The position numbers and the translations under genes were made by a program. The notes below the pieces were generated by a model, which was given only the letters and a program-made list of their open reading frames with translations, made no database searches and was not told where the DNA came from. This document shows positions 17,313-24,622 of a stretch of 64,000 nucleotides of DNA, one piece after another (position 1 is the stretch's first letter; the number at the start of each line of letters is the position of its first letter). Source of the DNA: Pseudomonadota bacterium (GTDB lineage Bacteria > Pseudomonadota > Alphaproteobacteria > Rhizobiales > Aestuariivirgaceae); NCBI GenBank assembly GCA_020161855.1, contig JAIUNJ010000003.1, forward strand, positions 248,001-312,000. Reading direction: 5' to 3'.

Positions 17313-18083
17313 ATGACTCAATCGCTCAAGGGCCGTTCCGTTGCCGTCACCGGTGGCTCGAAAGGCATCGGCAAGGGCATCGCCCGTGTCTTCGCCCAGG
17401 CCGGCGCCAAGGTGGGCATCATCGCTCGCAATGCCGGCCAGGCCGAGGATGCCGCCAAAGAGATCGGCCATGGCGCCTTCGGCGTCGCTGGCGACGTCAC
17501 CTCCAAGGCCTCGATCGAGAAGGCCCTGGCCGAAATCGCCAAACGCAATGGCGGCCTCGACGTGCTCTGTGCCAATGCTGGCATCTTCCCGCCCGCAAGG
17601 CTCGAGGAGATGACCGAGGCCCAGTGGGATGAGGTGCAGAACACCAATCTCAAGGGTACCTTCTTCTCGGTGCAGGCGGCGATCCCCTTTCTCAAGAAAT
17701 CGGATCAGGGCCGCATCGTCCTCACCTCGTCGATCACCGGTCCCGTCACCGGCTTCCCGGGCTGGACACATTATGGCTCCACCAAGGCAGGCCAGCTTGG
17801 CTTCATGCGCACCGCCTGCATGGAACTCGCCAAATACGGCATCACCGTCAACGCCGTCATGCCCGGCAACATCCTCACCGAAGGCCTCATCGGCATGGGC
17901 GAGGACTACCAGAAGTCCATGGCCGCCTCGGTGCCGCTGGGCAAGCTTGGCACCGTCGATGACATCGGCCATGCCGCACTCTACTTCGCCTCGAAGGAAG
18001 CAGGCTATGTGACCGGCCAGAGCATCATCGTCGATGGCGGCCAGATCATCCCGGAAAGCCTCGACGCGCTCTCGCAGGCGTGA
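17313..18083 (+). CDS. SDR-family NAD(P)-dependent dehydrogenase, candidate aminopropanol/aminoacetone dehydrogenase
   Basis: A 256-residue classical short-chain dehydrogenase: cofactor loop TGGSKGIGKGIA, NAG at residues 88-90, catalytic Ser in SSITGP and Tyr-Lys in HYGSTKAG, C-terminal VTGQSIIVDGGQ. It is last in the importer operon and ends 318 bp from the convergent microcompartment operon. In the mycobacterial aminoacetone microcompartment an SDR interconverts aminoacetone and 1-amino-2-propanol; that is the proposed role, with NADH/NAD+ cycling against the aldehyde dehydrogenase. No clear encapsulation helix is present at either end. The family is certain; the substrate is inferred from context. 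Confidence 0.9.
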   Translation: MTQSLKGRSVAVTGGSKGIGKGIARVFAQAGAKVGIIARNAGQAEDAAKEIGHGAFGVAGDVTSKASIEKALAEIAKRNGGLDVLCANAGIFPPARLEEMTEAQWDEVQNTNLKGTFFSVQAAIPFLKKSDQGRIVLTSSITGPVTGFPGWTHYGSTKAGQLGFMRTACMELAKYGITVNAVMPGNILTEGLIGMGEDYQKSMAASVPLGKLGTVDDIGHAALYFASKEAGYVTGQSIIVDGGQIIPESLDALSQA

Positions 18084-18100
18084 CGGAACGGTCCAGGTCC

Positions 18101-18184
18101 GTCATTCCGGCGCAAGGCCGTCATCCAGGCACTGAGCCGTCATTCCAGCGTAAGGTCGTCATTCCAGCGCAAGCTGGAACCCAG
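18101..18184 (+). repeat. Three copies of a GTCATTCCAGCGCAAG-type repeat between convergent operons
   Basis: Copies begin at 18101, 18139 and 18158. The third is most complete and palindromic: CCAGCGCAAGCTGG followed by AACCCAG. The unit resembles the short extragenic palindromic elements (GTCATTCC...GGAATCCAG) scattered through many alphaproteobacterial genomes. It lies in the 3' space between the SDR gene and the leftward BMC operon, where such elements often accumulate. No function is evident. Confidence 0.75.
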
Positions 18185-18280
18185 CTTCACTTCCGCACAC
18201 AATTCTCCAAACCTGGCTCAGCCCCATCCCACCCACGTCGTCCTCAGTCGGCTTGCAGGACTATTGTTGACGGCACGAAA

Positions 18281-18313
18281 AAGGCAGAGGGGCGATTTCC
18301 GCCACTCTGCCTT
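18281..18313 (-). terminator. Rho-independent terminator of the BMC operon
   Basis: The arms AAGGCAGAG and CTCTGCCTT pair exactly, with an inner GGCG/CGCC stem. On the minus strand the hairpin is followed by TTTTTCG. It lies about 90 bp past the stop of the kinase gene, the last gene of the leftward BMC operon. It may also slow rightward readthrough from the SDR gene. The remainder of 18084-18401 holds no gene. Confidence 0.75.
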
Positions 18314-18401
18314 GTCTCTGAACCCATTTCTGGATTGTCCACAAATCTAGTGAAACACCGCGCGCATGTCAAGCACTAAATTCATAAAATAGCAAAATAG
18401 T

Positions 18402-19418
18402 TTATAAGCTGCTGAACCGGCTCAGGTAATCCTCACACAGCCCCACGGTCCCATCGGTGTAGGGAAGGCCCATCGACTTCGCGAGGTCGGTTTCATGGTG
18501 CGAACCGATCCACGCCACCAGCAGCAGGCGGCGCAGCATCACGAAGGTCGGGATTTCCGTTTCATCCGCCTTCGACAGCGGCATGACCCGGCGATAGCCT
18601 TCCTTCCAGGCTTCGATGAGAGAAGGCACCTGCGGCTCATGCTCGTAGAACGACACAGGTGTTGCCGCGTCATACATGTACCAGCCGAAGCCGCAGTCAT
18701 CGAAATCAATGACCTTCACCGCAGCGCCGTCGATCAGCAGATTGGCAAGCCGCAGGTCGCAATGGATGAGGCCGAAGCGGTCCGGTGCCTTGCCATAGGC
18801 CGCAAGCCGCTTGCCGATCAGATCGACCGCACGCCCGAAGATCTTGGCCTTGCCGGCATCGACACCCATGCCGTCGCGCCAGCGGCCCCAATGCGGCTGA
18901 TGCTCGCCGAGGCTCGTCTCGAAATCCCAGGTCAGGCGCGTGAACCAGTGCGGGCGGGCCCAGCCGCGCGCATGAAGGTGCATCCGCGCCGTCACCTCGC
19001 CCAGCACCTTGAACGGCGCGATCAGGTCTTCGCCGATACCCGGCTCCGATCCTGTCTCCCAGTCGAAAAGCACGATGTTGCGCGGCCGTGGCATCTGCGG
19101 ATGGCCGACACTCTGGATGATCTCGCCATCCTTGCCCTTCACCGGATGTGGCGTGGTCACCACACCGGTGCTGCGCAGGTCCATCTCCCAGGCCAGTTCC
19201 GAGGCAATCGCCGCCTTCGAATGATAGCCGTCGCGGTGAATGCGCAGGGCCCAGCGCTTTCCGCCGGGCGCCTCGACCTTGTAGGTGGCGTTCTCCGAGA
19301 GATTGATCAGTTTCACCGAAACGCCCGAAGGCAGATCGTAGAAACCCGTGGCCTTCTCTGCCAGTTCCAGGAGGATCGGCAGCTGTTCATCGTGTGAAAG
19401 CGAGTCGAAATCGGTCAC
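18402..19418 (-). CDS. APH/choline-kinase-fold phosphotransferase, candidate 1-amino-2-propanol kinase
   Basis: A protein of about 338 residues with the kinase signatures IHCDLRLANLL (HxDxxxxN) and IDFDDCGFGWYMYD (metal-binding Asp). This is the aminoglycoside phosphotransferase family used for small amino-alcohol kinases. In the mycobacterial aminoacetone microcompartment a homologous enzyme phosphorylates (S)-1-amino-2-propanol; the same role is proposed. The start is probably the GTG at 19418, with GGGGG 4 bases upstream. A TTG at 19433 would overlap the BMC-T stop by 4 bp. Last gene of the BMC operon. The family is firm; the substrate is inferred from gene company. Confidence 0.88.
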   Translation of the reverse strand: MTDFDSLSHDEQLPILLELAEKATGFYDLPSGVSVKLINLSENATYKVEAPGGKRWALRIHRDGYHSKAAIASELAWEMDLRSTGVVTTPHPVKGKDGEIIQSVGHPQMPRPRNIVLFDWETGSEPGIGEDLIAPFKVLGEVTARMHLHARGWARPHWFTRLTWDFETSLGEHQPHWGRWRDGMGVDAGKAKIFGRAVDLIGKRLAAYGKAPDRFGLIHCDLRLANLLIDGAAVKVIDFDDCGFGWYMYDAATPVSFYEHEPQVPSLIEAWKEGYRRVMPLSKADETEIPTFVMLRRLLLVAWIGSHHETDLAKSMGLPYTDGTVGLCEDYLSRFSSL

Positions 19419-19429
19419 GGATCCCCCGT

Positions 19430-20083
19430 TCAAGTCTTGCGGCCCTCGATTCCTGCCAGAACCCGCTCGATCTCCGCAAGGCCCCGTTCCACATCGGCGG
19501 TCTTGCCCGACATGTAGACACGTCCGGCAGCGCCGATCATCTGTACATCGACGAGCGTCAGGCCCGGCGCCACCTTCTCCGCCTCATTGGCAGCGATTGC
19601 GGCATAGAGGGCTGGCACCATCTCGCAGACAAGCAGGGTTTCCCCCGGCATCACCATCGAGGCCTGCCGGTTGCGGTTGATGATCACCGCATGCTGGTCG
19701 GCAATATCCTCGATCACATCGGTGAAGAGGATGCGCGGTGCGAGCTGGTCGCCCTCGGTCAGGCCCATGCCCTTGAGCACGGCGCGCCCGGCGGCCAGCA
19801 GCTTGTCCTTGTCGCTGCCGTGGATCTCGAGAATGCCGAATTGCCGCTCGACAAAGAGAATGCCGGGCTCGAGATCGGGATCGGCCTTGAGGGCAAGATC
19901 CATCACCCGCTCGATCATCAGGCCCGGCGCGACCTCGATGATAAGGGCGTGCTGGCCTGTATAGGGCGGGTAGCCCCGCGCCCGTGTCGGCGTTCCCATA
20001 TAGGCGGCAAACTGCGGCTGCAGGCTTTCCAGCGTCAGGAAAACCCTAAGCTCGCCTTTCGCCGCCGTGCGTGCGGCAGCCAT
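19430..20083 (-). CDS. BMC-T shell protein (tandem BMC domains), copy 1
   Basis: A 217-residue shell protein with two BMC domains in tandem (about residues 45-115 and 120-210). Motifs are ALIIEVAPGLMIERVMDLALKA, FGILEIHG and LVDVQMIGAAGRVYMSG. Such proteins form trimers that occupy hexagonal sites in the microcompartment shell and often provide larger or gated pores. It starts LRVFLTLESLQPQFAAYMG, aligning with the second BMC-T at 21051, so the two are paralogues. The kinase follows immediately. The BMC-H gene lies 15 bp upstream. Confidence 0.93.
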   Translation of the reverse strand: MAAARTAAKGELRVFLTLESLQPQFAAYMGTPTRARGYPPYTGQHALIIEVAPGLMIERVMDLALKADPDLEPGILFVERQFGILEIHGSDKDKLLAAGRAVLKGMGLTEGDQLAPRILFTDVIEDIADQHAVIINRNRQASMVMPGETLLVCEMVPALYAAIAANEAEKVAPGLTLVDVQMIGAAGRVYMSGKTADVERGLAEIERVLAGIEGRKT

Positions 20084-20098
20084 GGCGGACCGGCCCGC

Positions 20099-20377
20099 TT
20101 ACTTGGCGGCCGTGAAGTGCTTCGACACATCCGCATGCGGACGTGGGATCACATGCACCGACACCAGCGAGCCCACCTGGCCCGCCACTTCGGCGCCTGC
20201 TTCCGTGGCCGCTTTGACCGCGCCCACGTCGCCGTTGATGATGACGGCGACGAGGCCATCGCCCACCTGCTCGCGGCCGATGATGGTCACGTTGGCGGCC
20301 TTCACCATTGCGTCGGCGGCGGCCAGCGCGGCCACATAACCCTTGGTTTCGATCATTCCGAGTGCGTTGCTTGACAT
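20099..20377 (-). CDS. BMC-H shell protein (hexamer former)
   Basis: A 92-residue canonical single-BMC-domain protein of the PduA/CsoS1/EutM class: [20 protein letters not shown] at the N-terminus, [19 protein letters not shown] over the pore strand and helix, and [11 protein letters not shown] near the end. It builds the hexagonal facets of the shell. A strong GGAGG ribosome site precedes the ATG at 20377, in keeping with a major structural component. It is the only BMC-H gene in the window. Confidence 0.97.
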   Translation of the reverse strand: MSSNALGMIETKGYVAALAAADAMVKAANVTIIGREQVGDGLVAVIINGDVGAVKAATEAGAEVAGQVGSLVSVHVIPRPHADVSKHFTAAK

Positions 20378-20401
20378 GTTGTCCTCCTTCAGGATGTCAG
20401 G

Positions 20402-20656
20402 TTAGGTCTTGGTCGCCGCGTCATCGATCGAGCCGATGATCAGCGCATCGATGGGCGGGGCCTTGCCGGGAAACCAGCCCGCCGCCACGGAGCCCGTGGC
20501 AACGATTACTTTCTCGCCCTCGCCGCATCCGAGCGGATCGAAGGCCAGAAGCTTTGAACTCGAGTCATCCACGACAACTTCGAGGATGGAACCCGCCGGC
20601 ATTTCAGTCAGTTTCTTGGTGGACCAGATGCGGCCCGTCACGGTTGCCTTTAACAT
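20402..20656 (-). CDS. BMC-P shell vertex protein (EutN/CcmL family)
   Basis: An 84-residue EutN/CcmL-type protein: KATVTGRIWSTKKLTEMPAG, a middle CGEGEKVIVATGSVAAGWF and the C-terminal IDALIIGSIDD. These proteins form pentamers that cap the vertices of the polyhedral shell, so one copy suffices for closure. It follows the 130-residue orphan gene with no gap and precedes the BMC-H gene by 24 bp. Confidence 0.96.
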   Translation of the reverse strand: MLKATVTGRIWSTKKLTEMPAGSILEVVVDDSSSKLLAFDPLGCGEGEKVIVATGSVAAGWFPGKAPPIDALIIGSIDDAATKT

Positions 20657-21049
20657 CTAGCGTCTCCTTTCGATTTTGAGGCCTAGCTTGCGGGCCCGGT
20701 CGCGTGCCAGTGGCGTCAGCACCGCATCGGCCGCGAGCACAACAGCGCCGGCGGTAGCATGCTTGTCGATGGTCTTCTCGCTCACCACACCCGAGAGCAG
20801 CGCCGGAGATGAAGTTGCCATCGCCGGAGCAGCACCGCCCCCGAGGGTGAAGCGCAGCTTGCCTGCTTTCACCTGGGCTTGCACGGCAGGTTCCATGAGC
20901 CGGGCGACAAAGGCCGCCAGCTCATGATCGTTGCCGATCCGCACGGTCTCCACACCAGCCGCTGCGGGAAAGGCTGCCCCCGGCCGTGGAACGACCTCGC
21001 GCAGAACCTCGCGCACCATCTCCCGCAACTGGCTGGTATTGGTTGCCAT
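20657..21049 (-). CDS. Microcompartment-associated protein of unknown function, encapsulation-helix-like N-terminus
   Basis: I do not recognise this 130-residue protein as a named family. Residues 5-20 (SQLREMVREVLREVV) form an amphipathic helix like those that target cargo to shells. Then comes a Pro/Ala linker, a middle domain (about residues 34-75), an Ala/Ser linker, and a C-terminal domain with VVSEKTIDKHATAGAVVLAA and TPLARDRARKLGLKIERR. It is wedged between the BMC-T and BMC-P genes with 0-1 bp gaps. This tight packing suggests a structural or cargo-organising part of the compartment. No catalytic motif is visible. Confidence 0.85.
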   Translation of the reverse strand: MATNTSQLREMVREVLREVVPRPGAAFPAAAGVETVRIGNDHELAAFVARLMEPAVQAQVKAGKLRFTLGGGAAPAMATSSPALLSGVVSEKTIDKHATAGAVVLAADAVLTPLARDRARKLGLKIERRR

Positions 21050-21050
21050 C

Positions 21051-21650
21051 CTAGATCTCCAGCGCCTGTTCGGCAGCCGTTGCCGCCGCGCGCACTTCCG
21101 ATTCTGAACCTGACAAATACAGGCGCCCCGTGGCGCCGATCATGCGATAGTCGACGATCTTGATGGTCGCCGCCTTCTCCGCCGCATTGGCCGCGAGGAT
21201 GGCATAGGCCGCGGGCTCGGTTTCCAGAACGAAGAGTGTTTCACCTTCAAGGATCATGGAGCCGCCCTTGTTGCGGTTGATCAGGAAGGCATGGCCAGCG
21301 TCGATGCGGGTCACGATCTTGGAGGCCAGGATCTTCGGCTTCATCGCCTTGTCGGGTGTCAGCCCCATGGCATCGAGAACGGCTTCTGCCGAGGCCTTCA
21401 CCGCGGCCACATCGCGCGAATGGATTTCGAGATAGCCGAACTGCCGCTCCACCACGAGAATGCCACCCTGAACATGGGCCGCCTTCAGCGCCACGTCCGT
21501 CAGCGCCTCGATATCGATGCCGGGCGCCACTTCGATGATCTGCGCCGCCATGTTGCTGCGCGGCAGCGAGCCACGGATCCAGCTGCCGAGATAGCACATG
21601 GTCTGCGGCTGCAGTTGGTCGATGAAGATGTATGAGCGGAGCGTGGCCAT
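21051..21650 (-). CDS. BMC-T shell protein (tandem BMC domains), copy 2
   Basis: A 199-residue tandem BMC-domain protein. It begins RSYIFIDQLQPQTMCYLGSW, then AAQIIEVAPGIDIEALTDVALK, FGYLEIHSRD and, in the second domain, IVDYRMIGATGRLYLSGSES. It is paralogous to the 217-residue BMC-T gene downstream but shorter and clearly diverged, so the two probably form different trimers with different pores. One H, two T and one P shell gene is the same inventory as in the mycobacterial aminoacetone compartment (recalled knowledge). Confidence 0.93.
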   Translation of the reverse strand: MATLRSYIFIDQLQPQTMCYLGSWIRGSLPRSNMAAQIIEVAPGIDIEALTDVALKAAHVQGGILVVERQFGYLEIHSRDVAAVKASAEAVLDAMGLTPDKAMKPKILASKIVTRIDAGHAFLINRNKGGSMILEGETLFVLETEPAAYAILAANAAEKAATIKIVDYRMIGATGRLYLSGSESEVRAAATAAEQALEI

Positions 21651-21655
21651 GGGTG

Positions 21656-23167
21656 TCAGGCGGCAAGAACTGCCTTCAGTTCCTCAAGAATGATGCGGCG
21701 CAACTCGCGGCGCAGTTCGGCATCGCCGCCATTGTCCACGGCAAGCGACAGGGTGGGCGCCTCGCGCTTCGGCAGATGCAGCGGATCAAGCCCCTCGAAC
21801 TTGCCAAACATCTCGGCGGCATCCTTGTTGTAGGCAATGCGCGTGAAGTTCAGCAGGTGCTGCGGTGTCAGGTTGTCGCCGACCGACGAGCCACCGGCAA
21901 AGCCCGTGCCGATTGTCATCGAAGGGCCCAGATTGGTTTCAAAGCCTGAAGCCCCGAGCGAGCAGCCGGCATTGACGGCCACACGCAAGGCCGGAACAGC
22001 CGATGCGAAGGCCAGGATATTGGCCTCGCTCTTCGAATGCACCGCCGCCGAATGTCCCCTGCCCGACTTGCGCATCATCGAACGCGCCGAGGAGATCGCC
22101 TGGTCGATTGTCTGCACCCGCGCGAAGGCAAGAACCGGGGCAAGCTTTTCGCGCACCAGCTTCTCTTCCGGCTGAACCAGCGTCACAGGCGTCACAAGGA
22201 TCTTCGCATTGGCGGCACGGAAGCCCGCAGCCTCGGCAATGACGGACGCATCCTTGCCGATCAGGCCGACATTGAAGCCCGTATCGGTGAACAGCACCTT
22301 GCGAAGCTTGGCGGTCTCGTCAGGCGAGCAGACATGCGCACCGTCGGCCTTCAAGGCATCGAGCAGCCGGTCGGCTATGCTGGCAAAGGCCAGGACTGTC
22401 GACTCATTGGTGCAGAGAATGGAATTGTCGAAAGACTTCGAGGCAACGATGCGCCGCGCCGCCTGCTTGAGGTCGGCGCTTTCATCGACCAGCACCGGCG
22501 CGTTGCCGGGTCCGACCCCGATCGCCGGATTGCCGGAACGATAGGCTGCCTTGACCACGGCAGGGCCGCCCGTTGCCACGATGAGGTCGACACGCGCGTC
22601 GGCCATCACCGTCTCGATCAGCGGGATCGTCGGCTCTTCGATCACCTGGATGCAGCCGTCCGGCGCACCGGCTGCTGCGGCAGCCTCGGCCAGCACGCGC
22701 ACGGCGTCGGCACAGCAGGCCCTGGCCTGCGGATGCGGCGAGAGAATGATGGCGTTCCGTGTCATCAGCGCCAGCAGGGTCTTGAAAAAGACCGTGGCCA
22801 CGGGGTTCGTGACCGGTACAAGCGCGAAGATCACACCGGCCGGCCGTGGCAGCTCGACGATCTTGCGCGCCGCATTGATACGCGGGCTGATGAAGTCATC
22901 GCCGCCATAGAGTTCGACAAGGCCCTTGCTGCAGGCTTCGTTCTTGATGCGCTTGTGGGCAACGACACCCATGCCGGTCTCGCGCACCGCCCATTCCGCA
23001 TAGAACTGTGCCTTGGCATGGCCAGCGGCCGCCACGGCATCAATGATCCTGCGCACCGACGTCCGGTCCAGTTTCTGCATGCCCGACGCGGCCCACTGGG
23101 CCCGGTCGAGCATCATCTTGGTACGCTCGAGCCTTGCGTCCGGAACTTTCAGCAGCACATCGCTCAT
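21656..23167 (-). CDS. CoA-acylating aldehyde dehydrogenase with C-terminal encapsulation helix
   Basis: A 503-residue enzyme of the PduP/EutE/AdhE-N class that oxidises an aldehyde with NAD+ and CoA to acyl-CoA. The catalytic Cys is at about 252 in DNSILCTNESTV. GVIFALVPVTNPVATVFFKT and IGVGPGNAPVLVDE match acylating ALDHs. After the catalytic domain and a short LAVDNGGDA linker, the protein ends in a strong amphipathic helix, ELRRELRRIILEELKAVL. This is a textbook encapsulation peptide, although PduP carries its own at the N-terminus. The likely substrate is propionaldehyde. It is second in the operon. Confidence 0.94.
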   Translation of the reverse strand: MSDVLLKVPDARLERTKMMLDRAQWAASGMQKLDRTSVRRIIDAVAAAGHAKAQFYAEWAVRETGMGVVAHKRIKNEACSKGLVELYGGDDFISPRINAARKIVELPRPAGVIFALVPVTNPVATVFFKTLLALMTRNAIILSPHPQARACCADAVRVLAEAAAAAGAPDGCIQVIEEPTIPLIETVMADARVDLIVATGGPAVVKAAYRSGNPAIGVGPGNAPVLVDESADLKQAARRIVASKSFDNSILCTNESTVLAFASIADRLLDALKADGAHVCSPDETAKLRKVLFTDTGFNVGLIGKDASVIAEAAGFRAANAKILVTPVTLVQPEEKLVREKLAPVLAFARVQTIDQAISSARSMMRKSGRGHSAAVHSKSEANILAFASAVPALRVAVNAGCSLGASGFETNLGPSMTIGTGFAGGSSVGDNLTPQHLLNFTRIAYNKDAAEMFGKFEGLDPLHLPKREAPTLSLAVDNGGDAELRRELRRIILEELKAVLAA

Positions 23168-23177
23168 GGCCGTTCCC

Positions 23178-24461
23178 TCAATTCACTTTCCGCGCCTGAG
23201 CCAGAAGCTCGCGCGCCCGCGGCATCGCCGCATCGAAGCGATCCATGATGTCCTGGCAGGTCTCCGCCGACAGCAGCACGCCCGGCTTCCATTGCAGCAC
23301 ACGCTTGTCGAGCGACGAGAAGATGGCCCAAACGCCATGCTCATAGAGGGCGCGCGACACATAGACCGCGCCTTCCGGATGATTGCTGAATTCCAGACCG
23401 AGGATGACGCCCTTCTGGCGCACCCCTGTGAACACGTCGCCGTGGCGCGCCATCATCTCGCGCATGCCATCGGCCATGAAATCGGTCACGGTCTGCACAT
23501 TGGCCACGACTTCCGGCCGCTGCAGCATCTCGATCACCTTGTGGGCCACGATGCAGCCGAGCTCGGCTCCGCCCGATGTCGAGATATGCGCGGCACCATC
23601 CTCATGCAGCCATCCCCCCGCCTTCTCGTTCAGCAGGGCGGCACCGATGGGATAGAGGCCACCGGAAATGCCCTTGGCCGTCACCATGATGTCGGGCTGG
23701 ATGCCATAGGCCTGCCAGCCCCACATCTTGCCGGAGCGCATCAGGCCGGTCTGCACTTCATCGGCGATATACATGGCGCCATGGCGCGTGCAGAGATCGC
23801 GGCAGGCCTTGAGATAGCCTTCCTTCGGCATAGGGAAGCCATAGGTCGCGGGGATCGTCTCCATGATGAGCGCGGCAACATCATTGCCCTTCAGCGCCTG
23901 TTCCATGGCCGCGATATCGTTGAACGGCACCGAGACGAATTCATCCGGCCTGTCGGCCAGGAAAATCTTGGTGAAGCGCTCGTCGCCTGTCGCCACCGAG
24001 AGGCCGGAGTGCCCGTGGTAGCCCTTGATGATCGAGACGATCTTGCGGCGCTTGGTGGCATAGCGCGCGCTCTTGATGGCGATGTCGACAGCTTCCGCAC
24101 CGCCCGGTGAAAACACAGCATAGGCCATGCCGGGCGAAACCTTGACGAGGGCCTCCGACAAGGCGGCACGCGCCACGGAGGGAAACCAGTGATTGCCCAT
24201 GTCGAAGTAGTCGAGCGCACCCTTCAGCGTTTCGACAAGCTCCGGGTGGCGATGGCCAAAATTATAGGTGCCACCGTTCAGGTGGAGGTCGATGAGCCGC
24301 CGGCCCGACATGTCGTAGAGGAAATATCCCTCGCGCCGGTCGATGACGAGATCGACGCCGACCGACTGCCAGAACTTCGTCTTGTCCGGGTTCCAGAACT
24401 TGATCGACTTCTGAAACAGCTCTTCCTTGGACTCGAAACGGAAGTGGCCATAGTCAAACAT
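23178..24461 (-). CDS. PLP class III aminotransferase-fold enzyme, candidate amino-alcohol-phosphate phospho-lyase
   Basis: A 427-residue fold-type I PLP enzyme of aminotransferase class III. The PLP lysine lies in IMVTAKGISGGLYP, preceded by MYIADEVQTGLMRSGKMW; GGAEAVDIAIKSARYA near residue 105 is also typical. Members of this family (AGXT2L-type) act as phospho-lyases on amino-alcohol phosphates, releasing phosphate and ammonia to leave an aldehyde. With a kinase and an acylating ALDH in the same operon, that lyase role is more likely here than transamination. The start is the ATG at 24461 with GGAG 5 bases upstream. First gene of the BMC operon. Confidence 0.9.
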   Translation of the reverse strand: MFDYGHFRFESKEELFQKSIKFWNPDKTKFWQSVGVDLVIDRREGYFLYDMSGRRLIDLHLNGGTYNFGHRHPELVETLKGALDYFDMGNHWFPSVARAALSEALVKVSPGMAYAVFSPGGAEAVDIAIKSARYATKRRKIVSIIKGYHGHSGLSVATGDERFTKIFLADRPDEFVSVPFNDIAAMEQALKGNDVAALIMETIPATYGFPMPKEGYLKACRDLCTRHGAMYIADEVQTGLMRSGKMWGWQAYGIQPDIMVTAKGISGGLYPIGAALLNEKAGGWLHEDGAAHISTSGGAELGCIVAHKVIEMLQRPEVVANVQTVTDFMADGMREMMARHGDVFTGVRQKGVILGLEFSNHPEGAVYVSRALYEHGVWAIFSSLDKRVLQWKPGVLLSAETCQDIMDRFDAAMPRARELLAQARKVN

Positions 24462-24494
24462 AGTTGCTCCTTCAGGCACAATATGCCCGATATC

Positions 24495-24603
24495 CAACAG
24501 TTATGATGCAATCACAACACAAACTCGTTGTCAAGCGGGCAAAAACTGTTTCACTTGCGATAGTTCTGTTGCAAGCCAGTCAAAACACGGTCATTCTGTT
24601 GAA
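24495..24603. promoter_or_regulatory. Repeated CTGTTG operator-like boxes in the BMC/deoR divergent promoter
   Basis: The 161-bp space between the two divergent starts contains TTCTGTTG at 24564-24571 and again at 24594-24601, exactly 30 bp apart. ACTGTTTCA is at 24545-24553 and the inverted form CAACAG at 24495-24500. CTGTT cores lie 20 and 30 bp apart, i.e. whole helical turns, so a protein could sit on one DNA face. DeoR-type repressors often bind such direct repeats. The DeoR gene transcribed rightward is the obvious candidate binder. Confidence 0.6.
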
Positions 24604-24622
24604 CAACAAGGGAATTGCGCCC

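Noticed and set aside
15264-17972. A 902-codon leftward open frame across the importer and SDR genes
   Set aside because: It is opposite to genes with clear ABC and SDR motifs. Its product is a His/Arg/Glu-rich jumble with no domain; long antisense frames are expected at this GC content.
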